Shown here: positions 6,283-13,643 of the stretch, in pieces
How positions within the stretch are numbered: the stretch's first letter is position 1
Layout of the letters: each line of letters begins with the position of its first letter
From: Rhodospirillaceae bacterium
GTDB lineage: Bacteria; Pseudomonadota; Alphaproteobacteria; Rhodospirillales; 2-02-FULL-58-16
Assembly: GCA_013349695.1 (NCBI GenBank)
Contig: DUZD01000045.1
Span: 1-13,815, forward strand
Direction: 5' to 3'
Length of the DNA stretch: 13,815 nucleotides
Translations under genes and position numbers: made by a program
Notes under the pieces: model-generated
The model's input: the letters and a program-made list of their open reading frames with translations, nothing else
What the model was told of the DNA's origin: nothing
The model's database searches: none

Positions 6283-7598
6283 GTAGGGACATCTTTTCCG
6301 CGGAGTGGCGGAAAGCTTTCGGAAGCTTGCTTTACCGTTACTTTCCGGAACATCAACTCATCCTTCGCACCGGGGGGCGTGTTTCCTACCTCCGCTTTTC
6401 CCGCCGCGCCCAGATCGCCCTTGCCGCCCTGCTCGTCCTGTTCGGCGCCTGGACTGTTTTCGCCACCAGTAGCTACGTCCTCCACGGCCGGATCATCGCC
6501 GGCAAGGACAATCAGATCGCCAACGCCCGGTTTGCTTACCGGAGCCTGCTGGGCGAGGTCGTCGAGTATCAGAAAAAATTTACCACTATCACCGCCAACC
6601 TGGAAAACAACCACGACTTGATACTGAAACTGGTGGAACAGAACGCCGCCCTCCAGCGAAACCTGAAAACCGTGAAGGCCCGGCTCGGGTCCACCGAGCA
6701 GGAACGCCAACAGGCGATCGCCACCCGCGAAAGCTTGAAGGGCAAGCTTGCTTCTGCGCGGCAAAATCTGCAATCGGTTTCGAGCGACAGTTCCATGCTC
6801 AAAGGCGACGTCGACAGCCTCGAAACGGACCTGCAAACCGCCCTCGCCGAACGCAATCAATCGCTGTTCCGGGGCGCGCAAATGCGTCGCCATATCAAGG
6901 GGTTGGAAACCCGTCTTGCCAGTCTACAGGAAAGCGAGATGGACACCGTGCAGGGTTTGACCGGCGAAGTTTTCTCCTACATCGACGGCCTGCGGAAAGT
7001 GGTGGAAAAGACCGGCCTCAAGGTGAACCGGTTGGTTTCCGCCGAAAACAACCTGGCCAAGGGACAAGGCGGACCTTTCATCGAGGCCAAGCCCGACAAC
7101 CTCCCAGCCAACCATCTCAAGGCCGGCCTCTTCAAACTCGAAACCCACCTGCAGTATTCGACGGCGCTTCTCTCGGCCATGCGCCGGCTGCCTCTGACGG
7201 CGCCGCTGAGCACCTATTACATCACCAGCGCTTACGGCAAACGGCGCGACCCCATCAACGAGAAATGGGCCTCCCATTACGGGGTGGATTTTGGCGGTGT
7301 TTACAAATCTTCCGTTTACGTCACCGCGCCGGGGGTGGTCACCCATGTCGGCTGGAAGGGAAATTACGGCAAACTGGTGGAAGTCGATCACGGCGCCGGC
7401 CTCAAAACCCGTTACGGGCATCTCCAAAAAACCCTTGTCAAAAAGGGACAAAAGCTCAAATTTCGTGAGAAGATCGGCTTACTGGGAAATACCGGCCGCA
7501 GCACCGGCGCTCACCTGCATTATGAAGTCGTTTTCAAGGGCAAAGCCAGGAATCCCATGAAATTCATCAAAGCGGGACGGTATGTTTTCCAAGACTAG
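6279..7598 (+). CDS. Membrane-anchored M23 (LytM) peptidoglycan endopeptidase with coiled coil
   Basis: The 439-residue protein is an M23 family zinc endopeptidase predicted to cut peptide cross-links in peptidoglycan. A short cytoplasmic N-terminus (1-43) is followed by one transmembrane helix (about 44-64). A long Gln/Glu/Leu-rich coiled coil spans about 85-220, and the C-terminal M23 domain covers about 310-435. Zinc ligands are His333 and Asp337 (HYGVDFGG) and His414 (HLHYEV); His381 (RYGHLQ) is the probable general base. All catalytic residues are present. ATG 6279 overlaps the stop of a short leader ORF. An in-frame ATG at 6171 would add 36 low-complexity residues and lacks a ribosome-binding site. 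The gene overlaps a bactofilin gene by 17 bp; such pairs act together in cell shape (Csd1-CcmA in Helicobacter pylori), with the cytoplasmic N-terminus a likely contact for the bactofilin scaffold. Confidence 0.93.
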   Translation: MSRDIFSAEWRKAFGSLLYRYFPEHQLILRTGGRVSYLRFSRRAQIALAALLVLFGAWTVFATSSYVLHGRIIAGKDNQIANARFAYRSLLGEVVEYQKKFTTITANLENNHDLILKLVEQNAALQRNLKTVKARLGSTEQERQQAIATRESLKGKLASARQNLQSVSSDSSMLKGDVDSLETDLQTALAERNQSLFRGAQMRRHIKGLETRLASLQESEMDTVQGLTGEVFSYIDGLRKVVEKTGLKVNRLVSAENNLAKGQGGPFIEAKPDNLPANHLKAGLFKLETHLQYSTALLSAMRRLPLTAPLSTYYITSAYGKRRDPINEKWASHYGVDFGGVYKSSVYVTAPGVVTHVGWKGNYGKLVEVDHGAGLKTRYGHLQKTLVKKGQKLKFREKIGLLGNTGRSTGAHLHYEVVFKGKARNPMKFIKAGRYVFQD

Positions 7599-8100
7599 CA
7601 AAGGAAAAGGAGCGGCCAAAACGGCGCCGAACAAGGATTCTGAAAAGCTCAAAAAACCGGCGCCGCCGTCGATCGTAAGCGGCGATTTGCGCATTACCGG
7701 CGATCTCAACTGTGAGGGCGAAATCCAGATCGACGGGACCATCGAAGGCGATACCCGTTGCAAGACCCTGCTCGTCGGCGAAACCGCTGAAGTCAAAGGC
7801 GAAATCCATGCCGATTTCATCCGCGTTTACGGTACCGTTCACGGCCAGATTAAGGCCCGCAACGTCCACCTGTCCAAGACCGCCCGGGTGATCGGCGACA
7901 TCCTGCACGAGGAACTGTCCATCGAAACCGGCGCTTTCCTGGAAGGCCATTGCAAACGCATAACCGACATGGCTAGCGTCGATGGCAAAATCAACCTCGT
8001 GGTCGAAAACTCGAAAAAGAATTCGCCGCACGCAATGGATACGCCGTCCACCGCCGGCGAGGACGTTGGGAATTCAAAGAAAATCGTTTCCAGCGGCTGA
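7582..8100 (+). CDS. Bactofilin, polymer-forming cytoskeletal protein
   Basis: Bactofilins polymerise without nucleotide into membrane-associated filaments that position cell-wall enzymes. The 172-residue product has the usual plan. A basic, disordered N-terminus (1-30) precedes a beta-helix core at about 31-128 with repeating turns (ISGDLRITGDLNCEGEIQI-type, then GTIEGD, AEVKGEI, GTVHGQI, ARVIGDILHEELSIETGAFLEG). A polar disordered C-terminal tail follows. N-terminal residues MFSKTSKGKG could touch the membrane, as in other bactofilins. The start lies inside the 3' end of the M23 peptidase gene (17-bp overlap), with GGGACGG just upstream, so the pair should be co-translated. I infer that it recruits the peptidase. 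Confidence 0.94.
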   Translation: MFSKTSKGKGAAKTAPNKDSEKLKKPAPPSIVSGDLRITGDLNCEGEIQIDGTIEGDTRCKTLLVGETAEVKGEIHADFIRVYGTVHGQIKARNVHLSKTARVIGDILHEELSIETGAFLEGHCKRITDMASVDGKINLVVENSKKNSPHAMDTPSTAGEDVGNSKKIVSSG

Positions 8101-8120
8101 TTGCCGAATTTTCCGGAAGG

Positions 8121-8153
8121 CATCCGCGTCGACATTGCCGGCCGGCGCGGATG
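8121..8153 (+). terminator. GC-rich hairpin downstream of the bactofilin gene
   Basis: CATCCGCG (8121-8128) is perfectly complementary to CGCGGATG (8146-8153), with a 17-nt loop that includes GCCGGCCGG. It starts 21 bases after the bactofilin stop. There is no following T-run, so it may be a Rho-assisted terminator or an mRNA-stabilising hairpin. Confidence 0.35.
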
Positions 8154-8196
8154 ACGGCGCCGTAAACCCGCCGCGACGCAACCCGCTCCCAATCTC

Positions 8197-8308
8197 CAGA
8201 ATTTTATTTAATTAAAAGCTGAAAGTCATTGTTTCCGCATCTCAAAACGTAGGTGAGAACGGATGGGGAGATGCAAAAATACTGGCCACGTCCGGCCATG
8301 CCAGCGGT
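8197..8308. other. AT-rich spacer with alternative hairpins between convergent genes
   Basis: An AT-rich island at 8200-8217 contains the palindrome TTTAATTAAA (8207-8216). After it, GCATCTC (8237-8243) can pair with GAGATGC (8268-8274), or instead TCTCA (8240-8244) with TGAGA (8254-8258); the two share bases and exclude each other. No T-run on either strand marks an intrinsic terminator, and I see no coding frame here. Confidence 0.4.
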
Positions 8309-9007
8309 TCATGCCGGCAACAGGGCGGACAACTCCGCCAGGGTGGAAATTTCATGAACGGGGGGGGCGGACGGGAGTTCCCATTGCCGGCCGAGACGGT
8401 TGATCCAGACCGCTTGCAAGCCGAAGTCGCTGGCCGCCGCCACGTCGCCGCTGTCCGCCGACAGAAAACAGATACGGCCGGCTTGCGAATTCAGCTCGTC
8501 CACCGCCAACTGGTAAACCGACGGATGGGGCAGGTAGTGGCGCGCCGGGTCGACGGAAATCAGCTGTTTAAGCAGATCCTGGATGCCGCTGTTTGTGACG
8601 GCGGAGGTCAGCATGAACGGTGCGCCATTAGAGAGAATAGCCGTCTTGACGTTCCGTTCGGAAAGGGCGGTCAGGACTCCCTTGACGTCCGGATAGAGTT
8701 CGGGGTCGAGGAAACAGTCCAAGAGTTTCGCGCGCAGCACGGGATTGTCCAGCTTCAGCTCGGCCATGACCTCATCGAGACCGCGGCCGATGAGGTACCA
8801 GAAATTCTCGTATTCGGCCATCTGGTTCGCCTTCCGGGCCTGTTCCGATTGCCGGTTTCGCCAGAGCGACGTCAGGGGACCGGTCTTGTCGCCAAGATCG
8901 CCGCCGAGGCGGCTCAGCGCCGCGCTGATGTCGAAAAGGGTGCCGTAGGCGCCGAAGAGGCAAACCGAAACGCCGTCCGCTAAAGGGACCTTGGAGATTA
9001 TAGACAT
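8309..9007 (-). CDS. HAD superfamily type II haloacid dehalogenase-like protein lacking the catalytic Asp
   Basis: The 232-residue protein aligns along its length with L-2-haloacid dehalogenases, which form an ester on an Asp nucleophile. Motif I should read FDAYGTLFD but here reads LFGAYGTLFD: the nucleophile is Gly19 (codon GGC in place of GAC/GAT). Motif II is intact (AILSNGAPFML, Ser126). Motif III should be KPHP or KPDP but reads YLPHPSVYQL, with Leu159 in place of the catalytic Lys. Motif IV SADSGDVAAASDFG keeps Asp188, while the usual Asn of SSN is Asp. The fold appears complete with no frameshift, so this looks like a pseudoenzyme under selection or an early stage of decay. ATG 9007 has GGAAG six bases upstream; TTG 9010 is an alternative. 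It lies 63 bp after slt and may share its transcript. Confidence 0.85.
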   Translation of the reverse strand: MSIISKVPLADGVSVCLFGAYGTLFDISAALSRLGGDLGDKTGPLTSLWRNRQSEQARKANQMAEYENFWYLIGRGLDEVMAELKLDNPVLRAKLLDCFLDPELYPDVKGVLTALSERNVKTAILSNGAPFMLTSAVTNSGIQDLLKQLISVDPARHYLPHPSVYQLAVDELNSQAGRICFLSADSGDVAAASDFGLQAVWINRLGRQWELPSAPPVHEISTLAELSALLPA

Positions 9008-9070
9008 CAAGCGCTTCCGGAAATCAGGCTGAAACCATCGGCAACACTTTCCGCTGCCGCGCCACCAGGC

Positions 9071-11044
9071 TCAACGCCGGAGATCGTTTTCCAGGGACAG
9101 GGCCATTTGCGTGTCAGCCAAACGGTGGCGGTAGATTTGCAGACTTTCCATAACTCTTTGGATGTAATTTCGTGTTTCGTCAATGGGAATCAATTCAATC
9201 CAGTCGATGGCATCGACAGCATGGTCGCGGGGATCGCCGTTGCGGCGCCTCCATTTCCGGACCTTTGACGGACCCGCGTTGTAGGCGGCCAGCGCCATGA
9301 TGTAAGAGCCGTCAAAGAGCTCGATCAGATACGCCAGATGAGATTGTCCAAGGGTCATGTTGTAGTCGGGATCGGTGGTCAGGCGCCGCGGCGAGTATGG
9401 GAGCTTGAGTTTTCCCGCCGCCCTGTGGGCGGTTCGGGGCATCAACTGCATCAGTCCGCGGGCTCCCTTTGAGCTCCTGGCCAGGGGATTGAAGGCGCTT
9501 TCCTGGCGGATCGTGGCCAGCACCAAGGGAACCTCGACGAGAGGTTTCCCGGAGCGGTCGGCCAGCGGCGGCGGAATCAGCGCCGGGTACCCGGTCTCAA
9601 CCAAGTCCCGGCCGTCGCGGGTCGACGTCTTGGCCACTTTGATCGCCAGGTCGGGCCGTCCCTGCATCCGCGCCAGGGCCGCTGTCAGGGAGCGCCAGTC
9701 GGGGACCTTCCTGACCGCGCTCAGAGCCCTGACGAACGGGTCGATCCGGTTCTTTTGATCGAGATCGCCCATGATCCGGATCCCCCGCGTCAGTTCGTGC
9801 GATTCGAAAGCCTCGACCTGAGCCGAATTGGAGATCGGATCGGATGGGAAGACGAGACCGTGCCCCGGACCGAGCCACGAGGCCGCCAATTGGCCGTAAT
9901 AGGCGGTGGGGAAGCTGGCGGCGACGCGGTACCACTTGTCGGCGTTCTTGGCGTCGTTCATGGCTTTGGCGGCGCGGGCCAGCCAATAGGCGCCGCGGGC
10001 CCGGCTGACCGGGTATCGCACCGCCTCGAACATGGTCAGGAAGTGGTCTTTGGCGGTCTTAATATCCCCCAGGAAGCGCAGGGCGATCCACCCGGCCAGC
10101 CATTCGGCCTCGGCGAAGCCGGCGCCGGCCACGAGGCTATGGTTCTTGGCGAGCCGGTAGGCAGCCGAAACATGGCCCCGTTGCAAGGCGCGGCGCGCCA
10201 GGAAGTCGCGTTCCACCCACCACGCCGCGGGCCGTCCCAGCTCTTCCGGAGGCTCGTCGAGAAGCTGGCGCGCCGACAGGTCGCGGCCCTTGCGCCGGCG
10301 CCAGCGCAGCCGCTCGTAGACGAGGCCCGGATCGTTTTTCAGGCGCTCCGGCACGGCGGCGATGGCGGAGTCCACGTTTCCCCGCCCTTGGCGCAGGAAA
10401 AGCCGCGCCACGGCCACGGCGCGATAGCCGGGATTGACCTTCCACAGCATGCGCCGAACCGGCCAGTCGCGGCCATCCCATAACAGCCGGTCCAGTCTTG
10501 CAATGTGATCCTCGCGGGTCAGAAGCTTGCGGTAACGCCGGTAAAAATTCTTTTCCTGCCTTTTGCCGAAATTGCCGTTGATCCAGACGTCCCTCAGCAC
10601 CCGGCGGGCTTTTTCCCTATCGCCCGAGGCCAGCAGGGAGGCGCCGTATCGAACGCCGCCGTCGGTGCTGACGGGCTGGCGCGCCCTGAACCAGGCGAGG
10701 ATCGCCGAATGCGGGGTTTTGGCGGTCATCGCCTCCTCGGCCCGGCGTTGCAACAGGCTTTGCCTGGGCCAGTCCGGATTTTTGGCCATGAAGGCGGCGA
10801 TTTCCTCGAATGAAGCCTCGGTGCCGCGGCGGCTGGAGTCCAGCCAGCGGAAAATCTTCACCGTCAGCGGATCCTTGATGCGCCCGGCCAAGCGGCGAAC
10901 CTCGCTCCACCTGTCGGCGCCGGCGGCCTGGAAAGCGAACTTGGACAAGCGGCTGTCTTCAGCCGTGAGAAGGCCGGCCGCCACCGGCGCCGCCGTCAAG
11001 ACAGCCGCCGCCGCGATGCAAGCAATGATCCCGTAGCGTGCCAC
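9071..11044 (-). CDS. slt: Soluble lytic murein transglycosylase (Slt-type)
   Basis: Slt enzymes cleave the MurNAc-GlcNAc bond of peptidoglycan in the periplasm, forming 1,6-anhydro ends. I chose GTG 11044 because AGGGG lies five bases upstream and the product then opens with a signal peptide (ARYGIIACIAAAAVLTAAP, cleavage near AAG at about residue 24). The mature region of this 657-residue protein is a long alpha-helical superhelix (about 30-480) followed by a C-terminal SLT domain. The catalytic Glu515 is in IRQESAFNP, with GLMQLMP at 530-536 and AYNAGPSKVRKW at 587-598. An in-frame ATG at 11320 would add 92 Arg-rich residues and hide the signal peptide, so I reject it. Transcription diverges from dapA. 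Confidence 0.92.
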   Translation of the reverse strand: MARYGIIACIAAAAVLTAAPVAAGLLTAEDSRLSKFAFQAAGADRWSEVRRLAGRIKDPLTVKIFRWLDSSRRGTEASFEEIAAFMAKNPDWPRQSLLQRRAEEAMTAKTPHSAILAWFRARQPVSTDGGVRYGASLLASGDREKARRVLRDVWINGNFGKRQEKNFYRRYRKLLTREDHIARLDRLLWDGRDWPVRRMLWKVNPGYRAVAVARLFLRQGRGNVDSAIAAVPERLKNDPGLVYERLRWRRRKGRDLSARQLLDEPPEELGRPAAWWVERDFLARRALQRGHVSAAYRLAKNHSLVAGAGFAEAEWLAGWIALRFLGDIKTAKDHFLTMFEAVRYPVSRARGAYWLARAAKAMNDAKNADKWYRVAASFPTAYYGQLAASWLGPGHGLVFPSDPISNSAQVEAFESHELTRGIRIMGDLDQKNRIDPFVRALSAVRKVPDWRSLTAALARMQGRPDLAIKVAKTSTRDGRDLVETGYPALIPPPLADRSGKPLVEVPLVLATIRQESAFNPLARSSKGARGLMQLMPRTAHRAAGKLKLPYSPRRLTTDPDYNMTLGQSHLAYLIELFDGSYIMALAAYNAGPSKVRKWRRRNGDPRDHAVDAIDWIELIPIDETRNYIQRVMESLQIYRHRLADTQMALSLENDLRR

Positions 11045-11050
11045 AAAAAC

Positions 11051-11152
11051 CCCTGTTCCCCGGCCGAAAACACAAAACCCAGTTGCCGCCGGACGCCGAA
11101 ACTCTACGACGATACGGCGCCGGCGACAACCCGTTGCTGGCCAGGAACAGGG
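11051..11152 (-). repeat. Inverted repeat that could mask the slt ribosome-binding site
   Basis: CCCTGTTCC (11051-11059) is the perfect reverse complement of GGAACAGGG (11144-11152). GGCC at 11062-11065 also pairs with GGCC at 11139-11142, giving 13 base pairs with a 2/1 bulge around a 73-base spacer. On the slt transcript the downstream arm contains most of the AGGGG Shine-Dalgarno, so folding would hide it. As DNA it could also be a looped operator between the divergent slt and dapA genes. Confidence 0.4.
11101..11129 (-). promoter_or_regulatory. Candidate slt promoter
   Basis: On the minus strand TTGTCG (11129-11124) and TAGAGT (11106-11101) are separated by exactly 17 bp. Each matches the housekeeping sigma-70 consensus at four of six positions. 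Transcription would begin near 11093, about 50 bases before the slt GTG. If this is the only promoter, the transcript would lack the upstream arm of the inverted repeat at 11051-11152. Confidence 0.3.
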
Positions 11153-11174
11153 AAGAGGCCGCGAAACCCGCCGC

Positions 11175-11204
11175 TTGCCGCGACGGTCTTGTTGGGGGTA
11201 TCGT
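11175..11204 (+). promoter_or_regulatory. Candidate dapA promoter
   Basis: TTGCCG (11175-11180) and TATCGT (11199-11204) are 18 bp apart, and each matches the sigma-70 consensus at four of six positions. The dapA ATG lies about 110 bases downstream. Such matches arise easily by chance, so this is weak. Confidence 0.2.
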
Positions 11205-11319
11205 CGCCGCTCGAAGAGAACAGGCCGTGATCGGCGAGCCGGCCCCGCCTTGGGCCGCGCCAACGTCCGCGAGGCCGCCGCGAACAGCCGTCGATGGCGG
11301 AACTCAAGGGAAGGATGCA

Positions 11320-12195
11320 ATGTTCAAGGGATCGATGGCCGCTCTGATTACGCCGTTCAAGGATGGAGTCGTCGACGAAACCGCCTTTAAGTCCCTGATC
11401 GAATGGCAGATCGAGCAAGGTACGCACGGCTTGGTTCCATGCGGGACCACCGGCGAAGCGCCGACCCTTTCCCACGCCGAGCACAGGCGCGTGGTCGAAA
11501 TATGCATCGAGGTGGCGCGCGGCAGGGTACCGGTCATCGCCGGCACCGGCTCCAATTCCACCGCCGAGGCCATCGAATTGACCCGCCACGCCAAGGACGC
11601 CGGCGCCGACGCCGTCCTGGTGGTGGCTCCTTACTACAACAAGCCGACCCAGGAAGGCCTTTACCGGCATTACAAGGCCATCCACGAGGCCGTCGACGTT
11701 GCCATCATCGTCTACAACATTCCCGGCCGCAGCGTCGTCGACATCAGCGTCGAGACCATGGCCCGGCTGGCCCGGCTGTCCAACATCGTCGGCGTCAAGG
11801 ACGCCACCTCGGACCTGGCCCGGCCGCTGGCGACGCGGCTCGCCATCGGCCCGGATTTCTGCCAGTTGTCGGGCGAGGACGCGACCGCCGTGCCGTTCCT
11901 GGCCGGCGGCGGCCAGGGCTGCATCTCGGTCACCGCCAACATCGCGCCCAGGATGTGCGCCGACATGCAAGGCGCCTGGCGGGACGGCAATTACGAAACG
12001 GCCATGGCGCTTCAACACAAACTGATGCCCCTGCATCAGGCCATGTTCCGCGAAACCAGCCCCGGACCGGTCAAATACGCCGCCAGCTTGCTGGGCAAGT
12101 GCGCGGCCGAGACGCGGCCGCCGCTTTGTGAAATTTCCGCCACAAGCAAGGAGCACGTCAAGAACGCCTTGACCGGGGCGGGACTTCTTCACTGA
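11320..12195 (+). CDS. dapA: 4-hydroxy-tetrahydrodipicolinate synthase
   Basis: DapA condenses pyruvate with aspartate semialdehyde, the committed step to diaminopimelate and lysine, and so supplies peptidoglycan synthesis. The 291-residue product has the full active site: the Schiff-base Lys160 (GVKDATSD), Tyr132 and Arg137 (VYNIPGRS), Thr43-Thr44 (CGTTGEAPTLSH) and Tyr106 (APYYNKPTQEG). GGAAGG precedes the ATG at 11320 by about five bases. The frame is also open upstream to 11038, but that part is not DapA-like and covers the divergent control region. It lies 24 bp before smpB and probably shares its transcript. Confidence 0.97.
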   Translation: MFKGSMAALITPFKDGVVDETAFKSLIEWQIEQGTHGLVPCGTTGEAPTLSHAEHRRVVEICIEVARGRVPVIAGTGSNSTAEAIELTRHAKDAGADAVLVVAPYYNKPTQEGLYRHYKAIHEAVDVAIIVYNIPGRSVVDISVETMARLARLSNIVGVKDATSDLARPLATRLAIGPDFCQLSGEDATAVPFLAGGGQGCISVTANIAPRMCADMQGAWRDGNYETAMALQHKLMPLHQAMFRETSPGPVKYAASLLGKCAAETRPPLCEISATSKEHVKNALTGAGLLH

Positions 12196-12216
12196 CCGGC
12201 GCCGCCAGTCCGCCGG
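12196..12216 (+). other. Hairpin filling the dapA-smpB gap
   Basis: CCGGCG (12196-12201) pairs with CGCCGG (12211-12216) around a 9-nt loop. It starts at the base after the dapA stop and ends three bases before the smpB ATG. No Shine-Dalgarno is present in the gap, so this structure, or ribosomes finishing dapA, may control smpB translation. Confidence 0.35.
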
Positions 12217-12219
12217 CCG

Positions 12220-12696
12220 ATGGCACCAAAAAAACAGAACTTTGACGGCACGGTCGTGGCGCGAAACCGCAAGGCGCGCCACTCCTTCCTCATCGACGCA
12301 ACCTTCGAGGCGGGACTCGTCCTCCTCGGCACCGAAGTCAAGTCCCTGCGCGAGGGCCGCGCCACCATCACCGAATCCTACGCCGGCGACAGCGGGGGTG
12401 AACTTTTCCTCTTCAATGCCTATATCCCGGAATACCGGGCGGCCAGCCATTTCAGCCACAACCCGCGGCGGCAACGCAAACTGCTCATGCACAAGCGCGA
12501 GGTCGCCAAGCTCTTGGGCGCGGTCAATCGGGAAGGCATGACTTTGGTGCCGCTGGCCGTCTATTTCAACTCCCGCGGCATCGCCAAGGTGCAACTGGCC
12601 CTGGCCCGCGGCAAGCGCAAGACCGACAAGCGGGCGGCCATCAAGGATCGCGATTGGCAACGCCGGAAAGCCAGGCTGATGCGCGGCAAGGGCTGA
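12220..12696 (+). CDS. smpB: SsrA-binding protein SmpB
   Basis: SmpB binds the tRNA-like part of tmRNA and brings it to stalled ribosomes for trans-translation. The 158-residue protein is of normal length and shows the family signatures: VARNRKARHSFLIDATFEAGLVLLGTEVKSLREG near the N-terminus, then AYIPEYRAASHFSHNPRRQRKLLMHKREV, YFNSRGIAKVQLALARGKRKTDKR, and the basic C-terminal tail DWQRRKARLMRGKG that occupies the decoding centre. ATG 12220 has no Shine-Dalgarno and lies behind a GC hairpin. The dapA-smpB order is familiar to me from alphaproteobacteria. The tmRNA gene ssrA is not in the window. Confidence 0.97.
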   Translation: MAPKKQNFDGTVVARNRKARHSFLIDATFEAGLVLLGTEVKSLREGRATITESYAGDSGGELFLFNAYIPEYRAASHFSHNPRRQRKLLMHKREVAKLLGAVNREGMTLVPLAVYFNSRGIAKVQLALARGKRKTDKRAAIKDRDWQRRKARLMRGKG

Positions 12697-12703
12697 TACA
12701 TGG

Positions 12704-13643
12704 ATGACAAATATCGGTAAGCATATTCTTGTTGTCGAGGATGATGAGTTCGTCCAGGAGCTGCTCGCCATTTGTCTCAGGGATAAGGGATACAAAGGTC
12801 AGCGTTGCGGCGACCGGCAAGGAAACGCGCGCCTTTTTCGGCAAGGAGAGACCCGACCTGGTGTTGCTGGACCTGACGCTGCCAGACGCCGACGGCCTCG
12901 ATCTGGCCGGCGAGATCCGCGCCCTTTCATCGGTTCCCATCATGGTTCTCACGGCGCGCAAAGGACGTCACGACCGTCTCACCGCCCTGGGGGTGGGAGC
13001 CGACGACTACCTGACCAAGCCCTGTGATCCGGAAGAGATCCTGCTGCGCGTCCGCAATATCCTCAATCGTGCCGGCAAGCAGGTTCCGGCCGCCCCTCCC
13101 AAGGGCCTGGGCGGCACTGGCGCGGCGGCGGGCGTTTGGCCGTTTAGCGGTATGGCCGCGGCGCTGGCTATCGCGGCGCTCGCCGTCGCCGTGATTGGGA
13201 CCGCAATCGGCGCCAAAATGTTCTTTGCCGAGACGCCGCCGCCGTCACCGGCGGCAAGAGCGGGATTTCCGTCCGCCGGGTCCGGCGATACAAAGGCCCA
13301 ATCGGCAACCGCTCTTCTGGGGATCGAATGGGTGCATAACAACACTTGTGGCCAGATTCCCCGAGTCGAATGGTGGGGCGAGGTGAGCCACATGAAGGTG
13401 CTGAATTACGTTAACACGCGCCACGGCGGCGACTGGCGGCCTTATATCGAAAAGTGGGCCCTGCAACTGGCCAAGATGCAGGACATCCACGACAGGGACT
13501 CGGCGGCGATCACCAAGGAAGTCATTCGTCTCGTCGGCGCCGAACTCAAGGCTTACATTGAGAAGATCAGCAAACGCCTCTCTGTAGTCCGCTGCCTTGC
13601 CATGGAGGCAAGCAAGGCCAAATCAATGGCCAGGCAGTATTGA
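12704..13643 (+). CDS. Response regulator receiver with C-terminal transmembrane segment and unknown domain, split by a frameshift
   Basis: The receiver fold starts at ATG 12704 (KHILVVEDDEFVQELLAICL, acidic pair Asp13-Asp14) and continues in the next frame from about 12798 (VSVAATGKE, then DLVLLDLTLP). Joining the frames by skipping one base, about 12797 in AAAGGTC, gives a gap-free receiver with phospho-acceptor Asp56, Thr83 and Lys105. The joined product would be 312 residues. A Pro/Gly-rich linker follows, then a hydrophobic helix (about 150-174) and a domain of about 110 residues that I do not recognise (WVHNNTCGQIPRVEWWGEV, YVNTRHGGDWRPYIEKWA), with Cys215 and Cys297. With a cytoplasmic receiver, the C-terminal domain would be periplasmic. 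Without the shift, the first frame stops at 13027. Sequencing error, recent mutation or programmed +1 shifting are all possible. It follows smpB by 7 bp. Confidence 0.7.

Noticed and set aside
11045..11320. Upstream ATG 11320 as the start of slt
   Set aside because: It would add 92 Arg-rich residues before the signal peptide and cross the dapA control region; GTG 11044 has a good AGGGG site and exposes a normal signal peptide.
12779..12792. Tandem AGGGATA-AGGGATA duplication as the cause of the response-regulator frameshift
   Set aside because: A 7-base duplication would shift the frame, but with both copies kept (RDKGY) the receiver aligns without a gap; the surplus base lies after it, at about 12797.
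11104..12795. 563-codon minus-strand open frame across dapA and smpB
   Set aside because: dapA and smpB on the plus strand have complete active-site and family motifs; the antisense product is compositionally biased and unrecognisable.
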